Part shown: in pieces, positions 8,362 to 16,055 of the stretch
Layout: each line of letters opens with the position of its first letter
Numbering within the stretch: position 1 is the first letter of the stretch
Assembly: GCA_045046905.1 (NCBI GenBank)
Contig: JASFYU010000081.1
Span: 1 to 38,953, forward strand
Direction: 5' to 3'
Length of the DNA stretch: 38,953 nucleotides
DNA from: JASFYU01 sp045046905
GTDB lineage: Bacteria > Bacteroidota > Bacteroidia > Flavobacteriales > Flavobacteriaceae
The notes under the pieces: model-generated
The model's input: only the letters and a program-made list of their open reading frames with translations
Told to the model about the DNA's origin: nothing
Databases searched by the model: none
Program-made: the position numbers and the translations under genes

Positions 8362-10155
8362 ATGTTCAAAATTCAAACCAGTATCGAATTCATAAAAAGA
8401 ACAAGACTGCAATTGCTGCTAATTGCATTAGCACCATTACTATCGTTTATGAGTTTTGCTCAGCAAAAGGAGCGCCCCAATGTAATCATCATCATCACCG
8501 ATGATCAAGGGTATGGCGATTTGGGGGTTACGGGTAATCCACATATAAAAACCCCTGTAATCGATAATTTTGCAAAACATAGCCTTCGCTTTGATAATTT
8601 TTATGTCTCCCCGGTCTGCGCCCCCACTAGAGCAAGCTTGATGACCGGCAGATATTCATTGCGAACAGGCATCAGAGACACCTATAATGGGGGTGCTATA
8701 ATGGCTAGTAATGAAGTGACCCTCGCCGAAATGTTAAAGCAGGCAAATTATACCACGGGTATTTTTGGCAAATGGCATTTGGGTGACAACTACCCTTCAA
8801 GACCGGGGGATCAAGGCTTTGATGAATCAGTAATTCACCTTTCGGGTGGTATGGGGCAGGTGGGTGATTTTACGACCTGGTTCAAGGGAGACCAAAGTTA
8901 TTTTGACCCGGTTCTTTGGCACAATGGGGAGCAGGAGGCCTATGCCGGCTATTGCAGCGATATTTTTGCGAATGAGGCTATTGAATTTATTGAAAAAAAC
9001 CATAAAAGACCATTTTTCTGCTACCTTTCCTTTAATGCGCCACATACCCCATTACAAGTACCTGAGAAGTATTATGAGATGTACAAAGATATTGACCCTG
9101 CATCTGGTTTTGAGGGCGATACAAGACCTTTTGTAACAATGAGTGAGAAAGATAAAGAAGATGCCCGTAAGGTCTATGCCATGGTCACTAATATTGATGA
9201 TAATATGGGGCGGTTGATGCAGAAGTTAGAAGACTTGAAAATAGTCGAAAACACCTTTGTAATTTTTATGACCGATAACGGCCCGCAGCAAGTTAGATAT
9301 ATTGCCGGAATGCGAGGAAAAAAGGGCAGTGTTTATCGAGGTGGGGTCAGGGTTCCCTTCTATTTGAGATATCCGGCCCTTACGAAAGGGAATAAAGATA
9401 TTTCGGCTGTTGCTGCGCATATCGATATTCTTCCCACACTTGCCGAAATCTGCAAAGTAGCACTTCCCCAGAACAAAAAAATCGATGGCAAAAGCCTTGT
9501 GCCTCTTATCAAAGGAAAAAAGAAAGCGACACAAGACAGAGAGCTGTTTTTTTACTGGACCCGGAAGTCGCCTGAGCCGTTCTTCAATATGGCCCTACAA
9601 TACGGGTCATATAAGCTGGTCGCCCATACCGATTATAATGCTACTATTGAAGACTTTGAATTGTTCAATATAAAGGAGGATCCTTACGAACAAAACAATA
9701 TGGTAGCGCAGAAGGTGGTATTGGCCAAGAGCCTCAAATCAAAAATGGAGCTGTGGTACAAGGAGTTGACACAGTCTGAAAACCTATTGGTTCCTCCGCG
9801 TATTATCATTGGCGATGACAATGAAAATCCAATTTTTCTGAACAGAAATGATGCAGGTGGGGAACGGGGTATCTGGGACCAAGAAGAGGTTTTTGGAAAA
9901 TGGAGGGTGTCTATTGCCGAAGGGGTCTACGACCTGAAATTCAAATTTATAAAACCAGTTAAAAAGGGTGGAAAAATGTACTTGGAGACAAATACACTTG
10001 TACATCAGTTTAAGAACGAGCTAGATGAAACAGATAGTATAGAAATGAAGAATGTACAACTACCGGCCATGGATTGTGACTTGATTCCCTTCTACGCCCT
10101 GGGCAGCAAAAGAATATTTCCGTTCTGGGTTGAAATCAAAAAGATAGCGAAATGA
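8362..10155 (+). CDS. Sulfatase, S1 family, with extra C-terminal domain
   Basis: 597 residues with a Sec signal peptide (hydrophobic residues ~17-33, ending FAQ). Formylglycine-dependent sulfatase features are complete: metal-binding Asp47-Asp48 (ITDDQGYGD), the maturation motif Cys86-Ala-Pro-Thr-Arg90, Lys137 and His139 in FGKWHLG, the His in FNAPHTP near residue 225, Asp-Asn in MTDNGPQ near residue 305, and MRGKKGSVYRGGVRVP. It should hydrolyse sulfate esters of an exported substrate in the periplasm or outside. Compared with the ~460-500 residue sulfatases downstream, it carries about 110 extra C-terminal residues starting near residue 480, rich in beta-type sequence (KWRVSIAEGVYDLKFKF), possibly a substrate-binding sandwich. 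It stands alone on the plus strand, followed by a convergent ECF sigma gene. Substrate unknown. Confidence 0.95.
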   Translation: MFKIQTSIEFIKRTRLQLLLIALAPLLSFMSFAQQKERPNVIIIITDDQGYGDLGVTGNPHIKTPVIDNFAKHSLRFDNFYVSPVCAPTRASLMTGRYSLRTGIRDTYNGGAIMASNEVTLAEMLKQANYTTGIFGKWHLGDNYPSRPGDQGFDESVIHLSGGMGQVGDFTTWFKGDQSYFDPVLWHNGEQEAYAGYCSDIFANEAIEFIEKNHKRPFFCYLSFNAPHTPLQVPEKYYEMYKDIDPASGFEGDTRPFVTMSEKDKEDARKVYAMVTNIDDNMGRLMQKLEDLKIVENTFVIFMTDNGPQQVRYIAGMRGKKGSVYRGGVRVPFYLRYPALTKGNKDISAVAAHIDILPTLAEICKVALPQNKKIDGKSLVPLIKGKKKATQDRELFFYWTRKSPEPFFNMALQYGSYKLVAHTDYNATIEDFELFNIKEDPYEQNNMVAQKVVLAKSLKSKMELWYKELTQSENLLVPPRIIIGDDNENPIFLNRNDAGGERGIWDQEEVFGKWRVSIAEGVYDLKFKFIKPVKKGGKMYLETNTLVHQFKNELDETDSIEMKNVQLPAMDCDLIPFYALGSKRIFPFWVEIKKIAK

Positions 10156-10265
10156 ACTTCTCTGAGAGGCGACCCATAAAAAAAGTGGGCAGCGTCAATA
10201 TCTGATAGAAATGTTTGTTGTGATAACCCATCTTTTTGTTTTATAATTGCATGAATGCTATCCCT

Positions 10266-10766
10266 TTATAGCTCACTCTTTTTAAGTTGCCCTTGAAATA
10301 AAAAAAGCAGAGTGACCAATTTTGATTTCACTTTTTTTCGAATAAGAGATAGTGCTTTCCCCATTTGATTTTCCACGGTCTTGATTGAAATGTCTAATTT
10401 TTCAGCAATTTCTTTATAGCGCATCCTTTGTTGCTTGCATAGAATAAAAACCTCCTTGCATCTAGGCGGCAATTCTTCAACAGCCTTTTGCACCTTCTCA
10501 AGCCGTAGCCGAAACAGTTCTTCATTTTCTTCGACCAATTCGGTCAGGCATGCTCTTTTAAATAGCTGTAATTCAACATCGAGTTGCTTATTCTTCCTAT
10601 ATACATCAATAAAAGTAGTATAGGTAAGTCGGTATAGGTACCCATTAAGAGAACCATCAGGTCGAAGAGATTCTCTTTTTGTCCACAATTTTAAAAATAC
10701 ATCCTGTACAACATCCTCCGCAATAGTTCGATGGGTATAAAACCAAGCTCTTGCGCAATCATACAA
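10266..10766 (-). CDS. ECF sigma factor (FecI-like), truncated at N-terminus
   Basis: 166 residues from a TTG at 10766. Region 2 is recognisable as TIAEDVVQDVFLKLW and SLNGYLYRLTYTTFIDVYRKNK, and region 4 as LPPRCKEVFILCKQ with the helix-turn-helix YKEIAEKLDISIKTVENQMGKAL. Family members usually have about 20-35 more residues before the LYD that opens this protein. Here the upstream in-frame codons are Pro and then a stop, and the DNA beyond is sulfatase coding sequence in the other direction. The gene has therefore lost its first ~25-30 codons, its start codon and its promoter. FecI-like factors normally work with a FecR anti-sigma and a SusC/TonB receptor; neither is present in this window. 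It is probably non-functional unless translated from the TTG. Confidence 0.85.
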   Translation of the reverse strand: MYDCARAWFYTHRTIAEDVVQDVFLKLWTKRESLRPDGSLNGYLYRLTYTTFIDVYRKNKQLDVELQLFKRACLTELVEENEELFRLRLEKVQKAVEELPPRCKEVFILCKQQRMRYKEIAEKLDISIKTVENQMGKALSLIRKKVKSKLVTLLFLFQGQLKKSEL

Positions 10767-11601
10767 GGGTTAATGAAACCGAATACCTGACCGATGCCTT
10801 GTCGCTTGAAGCGGTTTCCTATATAGAGCAAAAATCCAAAGAACCTTTTTTCATTTATCTGGCCTATAATGCCCCCCATACACCATTACAGGCTACCGAA
10901 AAATACCTGAAAAGATTCGTACATATAAAAGATGAAAAGAGGCGTACCTATGCTGCCATGATTAGTGCCGTCGATGATGGTGTCGGTATAGTATTAGAAA
11001 AATTGGAGGAAAAAGGGCTGACCAAAAATACAATTGTTATTTATCGGATAATGGAGGGCCAAAACACAATGGTTCAGATAACAGTCCATTACGGGGCTAT
11101 AAAGGAGATTATTTCGAGGGGGGCATTCGTGTGCCGTTCGCGATACAATGGCCTGATAAAATAAAGGCGGGAATCTCCTATGAAAAACCCGTTATCTCTC
11201 TTGATATATTCGCGACCATAGCCGCACAATGTACTCCGGGGATTGATCCAAAAAACCAATTAGACGGTGTAGATTTGATACCCTATTTAAACGGTTCAAT
11301 TACCAAGGTACCCCACGAATACCTGTTCTGGAGAAATTATGATAGGAAAGGAAAAGCCGTACGCAATGCTGATTATAAAATGGTCGTTGATTCAAAAATT
11401 GAACCAGGCCTCTATAATGTTACCAAAGAAATTGGGGAAACAACGAATTTAAAATCTGAAAATGCAGAAGAGATTGCCAAGCTGACAAAAGCATGGGAAT
11501 CATGGGAAGCAACGGTAAAAGAACCTATCTTTCTAGGATTGAGAAGGGGTAAGGAATATGATAAGTTGCACCCTGACAGGTATGATATAAAGAAAAAATA
11601 A
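10751..11601 (+). pseudogene. Sulfatase remnant: N-terminus deleted and frameshifted
   Basis: The first recognisable residues are RVNETEYLTDAL, which align with RITFDGYLTDVL at residues 185-196 of the sulfatase at 11638. About 186 N-terminal residues are thus missing, including signal peptide, metal-binding Asp pair and the CxPxR cysteine. Downstream the frame shows the NAPHTP histidine segment, then breaks near 11040: the frame with TIVIY is replaced one frame over by LSDNGGPKHNG, RGYKGDYFEGGIRVPF and the rest of a normal C-terminal half to the TAA at 11601. A single missing base in the T-run at 11038-11042 explains the shift. No active enzyme can be made. It lies 36 bp before the next sulfatase and was probably once part of the same operon. 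The 5' break coincides with the broken start of the ECF sigma gene. Confidence 0.9.
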
Positions 11602-11637
11602 TCCCTTAAAAGAGATGAACACAATCGAGAACATACA

Positions 11638-13065
11638 ATGATATTCCATAGGCCGCTGCTAAGGCACTTCCTTGCATTTTTGAGCGTATCGGTCGGTTTG
11701 ATGAGCTGTCGTGAAGCGCTCGATAAAGACACAAGGCCCAATATTATAGTGGTATTGATTGATGATGCCGGGTATGTGGACTTCGGATTTATGGGAAGCA
11801 ATGATCTTGATACCCCGAATATCGACTTACTGGCCAGAAGTGGGGTTATTTTCACCGATGCCCATGTGAGTGCAACCGTATGCGCACCCTCCAGAGCCGG
11901 TTTGCTCACCGGAAAATACCAACAGCGCTTTGGTTTTGAGGCTAATGGAACGGGATCTCCGGAATCAGGTGAGATTGGGTTGGCAGATGACGTTATAACC
12001 CTCGCGACTGTACTCCAACGGCATGATTATAATACTATAGCCTTGGGAAAATGGCATCTGGGGACTAGTAAAAGTGACCACCCCAACCAAAGGGGATTCG
12101 ATGAGTTCTATGGTTTTTTAGCGGGAGGGCGATCCTATTTTCCGATAAAGAACCCTTCGGAACATCAGATGTTACAACAAAATGGAAAACGTATTACATT
12201 TGATGGGTATCTGACCGATGTGCTTGGTGACAGGGCCCTACGCTATATTGAAGAAAATAAAGAACATCCGTTCTTCATGTATTTGGCCTTTAATGCGGTT
12301 CATACCCCTATGCACGCCAAAAAAGAACATTTGGAAAAATATAAGAATCATCCGCGTCAGAAATTGGCGGCAATGACCTGGTCTTTAGATGAAAACATAG
12401 GAAAAATAATGGCGACTTTAGAGGCACAAGAGGATTTGGAAAATACGCTGTTTTTTTTCTTGAGTGATAATGGCGGGGCCACGACCAATTCATCTTTAAA
12501 CGGGCCGTTAAAAGGATTTAAGGGCAATAAGTATGAAGGGGGCCATCGCGTGCCCTTTGTTTTGAGTTGGAAGGCTGTGATTAAAGGAGGTGATTACTTT
12601 GATGGCCTAAGCTCGTCTTTAGATATTTTTCCGACGGCATTGGCCGCTGCCGGAATTGATATGAATGAAGGGCAGGACTTGAATGGGGTTAATTTGCTGC
12701 CTTTTGTAAAGGGAGAAATGCAGGGTGACCCACATAACAAATTATTCTGGCGAAAATTAGAGGGGGCCGCCGTTCGTATCGGGAATCATAAACTCATTCG
12801 ACTAGAGGGTTTTGGCAGCGTGCTATATAATTTAGAAACCGATCTGGGCGAAACTACTGATTTGTCTACAACAGATAAAGAAGGGCATGATGATTTAATC
12901 AAGGCATTGCAATATTGGGAAACAACGCTAATGGATCCACTGTGGAATGAGGGTCCATATTGGAAAGGGCACACCTCTGAAATTCATCAAAACTTGATGC
13001 GTAATACCTATAGCGACGTACTGGGAATGAAGGCTTATTTAGAGAAAAATAAAGAGAAAGAATAA
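11638..13065 (+). CDS. Sulfatase, S1 family, lipoprotein
   Basis: 475 residues with a lipoprotein signal: hydrophobic residues 11-22 and a lipobox ending at Cys24 (GLMSC). Active-site landmarks are Asp42-Asp43 (LIDDAGYVDFG), Cys82-Ala-Pro-Ser-Arg86 for formylglycine formation, Lys138/His140 in LGKWHLG, the His in FNAVHTP near residue 226, Asp-Asn in LSDNGG, and FKGNKYEGGHRVPF. All catalytic positions visible in S1 sulfatases are present. Membrane anchoring suggests action at the inner face of the outer membrane or on the cell surface. Its stop codon overlaps the next sulfatase start by one base (TAATG), so the two are co-translated. The pseudogene immediately upstream is its closest relative in the window, judging by the shared YLTD, LFWR and GETT segments. 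Substrate unknown. Confidence 0.95.
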   Translation: MIFHRPLLRHFLAFLSVSVGLMSCREALDKDTRPNIIVVLIDDAGYVDFGFMGSNDLDTPNIDLLARSGVIFTDAHVSATVCAPSRAGLLTGKYQQRFGFEANGTGSPESGEIGLADDVITLATVLQRHDYNTIALGKWHLGTSKSDHPNQRGFDEFYGFLAGGRSYFPIKNPSEHQMLQQNGKRITFDGYLTDVLGDRALRYIEENKEHPFFMYLAFNAVHTPMHAKKEHLEKYKNHPRQKLAAMTWSLDENIGKIMATLEAQEDLENTLFFFLSDNGGATTNSSLNGPLKGFKGNKYEGGHRVPFVLSWKAVIKGGDYFDGLSSSLDIFPTALAAAGIDMNEGQDLNGVNLLPFVKGEMQGDPHNKLFWRKLEGAAVRIGNHKLIRLEGFGSVLYNLETDLGETTDLSTTDKEGHDDLIKALQYWETTLMDPLWNEGPYWKGHTSEIHQNLMRNTYSDVLGMKAYLEKNKEKE

Positions 13066-14453
13066 TGAATATAGGGCTAGCGGGAAAAATAGTAATCAGT
13101 GCGATTTTAGTTTTTGGCCGGCCGGCTATAAGCAAGGTATATGCACAGGGCCAAAGGCCCAATATCATATATATAATGCTCGATGATGCCGGTTATGGCG
13201 ATTTCGGGGCCTTTGGTTCACCCTATGTGAAAACCCCTCATTTTGATAAGATTTGTGAGGAAGGAATGCGATTTACGCAGCACTATTCTGGATCTGCAGT
13301 CTGCGCCCCTACCCGTAGTGTTCTCATGACCGGCCTTGATACGGGCCATACGCCACGCAGAGACAATACGGCCAAGGCCAATATTAATGCATTGATTAGA
13401 AAGAACGTACGCCCCTTGGTATTTCTAGAGGATGATGACCTCACGGTTGCAGAAACCTTGAAAAAAGCAGGATATGCTACCGGCGGAATCGGAAAATGGG
13501 GTCTTGGAAATCCAGGGTCTTCAGGAGTGCCTGAAAAACAAGGTTTCGATTATTGGTTTGGGTATTTGGATCAAGTACATGCACATGATCATTTTCCTGA
13601 AGAAATTTGGGAAAACGGATTAATGCTAAAACTTACGGGCAACGAAAATGGTAAAAAAGAACAGTACGTACCCTATCTACAAGAAGAAAGGACCTTGAAT
13701 TTTATTAAAAAGCATCAAAACCAGCCTTTTTTCCTGTATTTGGCCTATACACCTCCACACGGAGATTATATTATTCTTGAGAACGACCCTGTTTTCCCCC
13801 AATACAAAGACATTCCTGGTGGAAAAAAAGTGCAGCATTACGCGGCAATGATTACCAGAGTCGATCAAACCGTTGGCAAGGTGATGAAATTGTTGAAAGA
13901 ATTGGAGCTTGATGATAATACTATTGTTTTTTATACCTCTGATAACGGGCCCAACAAACTGTTCGCAGAAAACATCAAGAGTACAGGAGGGTTACGGGGA
14001 GTTAAACGAAGTTTGTACGAAGGAGGCATCAGGGCGGCCATGGCGGTACGCTGGCCAGAAAAGATTCCTGCAGGAACGCAGAGTGATTTTATTTGGGATA
14101 TGCGTGATTTCTTTCCTACCGCCTGTGAATTGGCAGGGGCGAAAATTCCAAAAAACCTAAGTGGTATGTCGGTCTTACAAACGCTCAAGGGAAAAAAACA
14201 GCAAGGTAGAAAATATCATTATTGGGAGATTCATTCCCCGTTTCAACAGGCAGTGCGTATGGGCAAGTGGAAGGCCATCCAATATGGTACTAAAGAGGCA
14301 TTGGAACTCTACGATCTATCGGTAGATAGAGCAGAAAGTAACAATATAGCGACTAAATATCCGTATATTATTCGTGAATTGGAAGACTTCTTAAAGACTG
14401 CCCGTACACCTTCGCCCTATTTTCCCGCCAAAGAATATGCCAGTCACAAATAA
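13065..14453 (+). CDS. Sulfatase, S1 family, GKWGLG type
   Basis: 462 residues. It has an N-terminal Sec signal (hydrophobic residues ~8-20, cleavage likely after VYAQ). Motifs: Asp40-Asp41 (MLDDAGYGDFG), Cys80-Ala-Pro-Thr-Arg84 for formylglycine, Lys144 in GIGKWGLG, YTPPHGDY near residue 230, YTSDNGPN, and GVKRSLYEGGIRAAM. The usual His two residues after the Lys is a Gly (146). I recall the same KWGLG pattern from a known arylsulfatase subgroup, so this is probably subfamily character and not damage. The TGHTPRRDN segment after the formylglycine site also fits that subgroup. The start codon overlaps the preceding stop, and the next sulfatase starts 9 bp after this stop, indicating one operon. 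Confidence 0.94.
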   Translation: MNIGLAGKIVISAILVFGRPAISKVYAQGQRPNIIYIMLDDAGYGDFGAFGSPYVKTPHFDKICEEGMRFTQHYSGSAVCAPTRSVLMTGLDTGHTPRRDNTAKANINALIRKNVRPLVFLEDDDLTVAETLKKAGYATGGIGKWGLGNPGSSGVPEKQGFDYWFGYLDQVHAHDHFPEEIWENGLMLKLTGNENGKKEQYVPYLQEERTLNFIKKHQNQPFFLYLAYTPPHGDYIILENDPVFPQYKDIPGGKKVQHYAAMITRVDQTVGKVMKLLKELELDDNTIVFYTSDNGPNKLFAENIKSTGGLRGVKRSLYEGGIRAAMAVRWPEKIPAGTQSDFIWDMRDFFPTACELAGAKIPKNLSGMSVLQTLKGKKQQGRKYHYWEIHSPFQQAVRMGKWKAIQYGTKEALELYDLSVDRAESNNIATKYPYIIRELEDFLKTARTPSPYFPAKEYASHK

Positions 14454-14462
14454 AATAGTCAA

Positions 14463-15986
14463 ATGAATACTATACATTTTAAATTCTTGATACCCCTTTT
14501 GATGTTGCTGGCCATTTCTATGGTATGCGCTCAAGGCATTACGGCTCCAAATAAAAAAATAAGACCCAATATTTTGTGGGTAATGGCAGAGGATATAGGG
14601 CCTGATCTGCAGTGTTATGGTATGCCAGGGGTGAAAACCCCGATATTGGATAAACTGGCGCAAGAAGGCGTGCTGTATACAAAGGCGTATGGAGCCAATT
14701 CTATTTGCTCCCCCAGTAGATCCAATATGATTACAGGAGTACATCAAAATGTAATTAATGCACAGCATCATAGGTCGAACCGGAAAATTCCTTTAAAAGC
14801 CCCGTATAAACCAATTACATCGTATTTAAGAGATGTCGGATACACCTGTATTTTAGGAAGTGAATTGGTGCGTGGTAAAGGGAGAAAGATAGATGTTAAC
14901 TTTAAGCATAAAGCTATAGGTAACTGGAATGGCAAAACAGAATTCGGCCTTTTTGATAAGTTCGATACAATAACCACTGAAGATCAACCTTTCTTTTCGC
15001 AAGTTACCTTGACCGTTACACATAGGGGTGGGCATTGGAACGCTATTAGAGAACAATCTAAGCATAAAGTAGATCCTGGGGCTGTGATTCTTCCGCCCTA
15101 CTATGCAGATCATCCTGTGATTCGTGAAGATTGGGCGAAATACCTTGATCAAATCGAGTATATGGATTATGAAATGGGGCTGTTGTTAAACGATCTAGAA
15201 AAGAAAGGACTCAAAGAAAATACCATTATAATTTTTATTGGGGATAACGGCAGGTGTAATATTCGGGGAAAAGGGTATTTGTATGACCCAGGACTGCACC
15301 TACCGCTGATAGTGAATTGGCCTGCGGGTTTAAATGGCGGTAAAAAAGACGATAGACTTATATCCTCAATCGATGTTGCCGCTTCTATTTTAGATATGGC
15401 CGGGGTAAAACTACCCGAATATATGACCGCGATACCCTTTATCAATACAGATACCAAAGGTAGAAATTATGTATATTCGGCCAGAGACCTCTGGGATGAG
15501 GTTTTAGAACAATCTAGGGCTATTACAACGGATCGCTACAGGTATATTAAAAACAATATACCGAATCTGCCCTATGATGCTCATCAGGCTTATTTGGAAT
15601 TTTACAGACCGGCCGTACATATCATGAGGGGCCTAAAGGAGCAAGGAGAATTAACTGAATTACAAGCAAGATTTTTTGCTGCTAAGGAGACCGAGGAATT
15701 ATATGATCTTGTAAACGACCCTTTTGAAACTATTAATTTGATTGGGCTACCAGCCTATAAAAATACTGCAGAGCAGATGCGGGCACATTACAGAGATTGG
15801 AATGAAAAAAACCATGATTTTGGTTTAGATCCTATCGATTGGAAAAATGCACCACCACCAAAGGCCGCTGCAGTCATAGAATGGTTGAAAAAGCAAAGGC
15901 CCGAAGTTATTGAACAAATGAAACAAGGAATCGAGCCCGGTTTTGGAGCATGGTCACAGGCCTATAAGAATAGAGTAAAAGAATAG
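14463..15986 (+). CDS. Sulfatase, S1 family, heparan N-sulfatase (SGSH)-like
   Basis: 507 residues with a signal peptide (residues ~7-23, ending VCAQ). Metal-binding residues are Glu43-Asp44 in MAEDIGPD, a variation typical of the SGSH-like branch, and the maturation motif is Cys82-Ser-Pro-Ser-Arg86 (SICSPSRSN). The Lys/Asp segment reads GRKIDVNFKH, like the GKTDYNF pattern of the same branch, and is followed by LTVTHRGGHWN and FIGDNGRCNIRGKGYLYDPGLHLPLI. The C-terminal part contains ELYDLVNDPFETINL, a normal closing element. SGSH relatives act on N-sulfated or other sulfated sugars, but bacterial members of this branch are diverse and the substrate here is not known. It is the third gene of the tight 11638-15986 operon. 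Confidence 0.93.
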   Translation: MNTIHFKFLIPLLMLLAISMVCAQGITAPNKKIRPNILWVMAEDIGPDLQCYGMPGVKTPILDKLAQEGVLYTKAYGANSICSPSRSNMITGVHQNVINAQHHRSNRKIPLKAPYKPITSYLRDVGYTCILGSELVRGKGRKIDVNFKHKAIGNWNGKTEFGLFDKFDTITTEDQPFFSQVTLTVTHRGGHWNAIREQSKHKVDPGAVILPPYYADHPVIREDWAKYLDQIEYMDYEMGLLLNDLEKKGLKENTIIIFIGDNGRCNIRGKGYLYDPGLHLPLIVNWPAGLNGGKKDDRLISSIDVAASILDMAGVKLPEYMTAIPFINTDTKGRNYVYSARDLWDEVLEQSRAITTDRYRYIKNNIPNLPYDAHQAYLEFYRPAVHIMRGLKEQGELTELQARFFAAKETEELYDLVNDPFETINLIGLPAYKNTAEQMRAHYRDWNEKNHDFGLDPIDWKNAPPPKAAAVIEWLKKQRPEVIEQMKQGIEPGFGAWSQAYKNRVKE

Positions 15987-16055
15987 CAGCAATTCGTGAA
16001 AGGTCATAACTACCTTTAAGATAAGTATATATTAAAGAACTAAAAAGCAATCAAG

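Noticed and set aside
10691..10879. 62-codon minus-strand ORF spanning the sigma/sulfatase junction
   Set aside because: It is out of frame with both real reading frames and arises from the fusion.
13490..13510. GKWGLG in place of GKWHLG as an inactivating change
   Set aside because: The same pattern is familiar from a whole arylsulfatase subgroup, and all other active-site motifs are intact.
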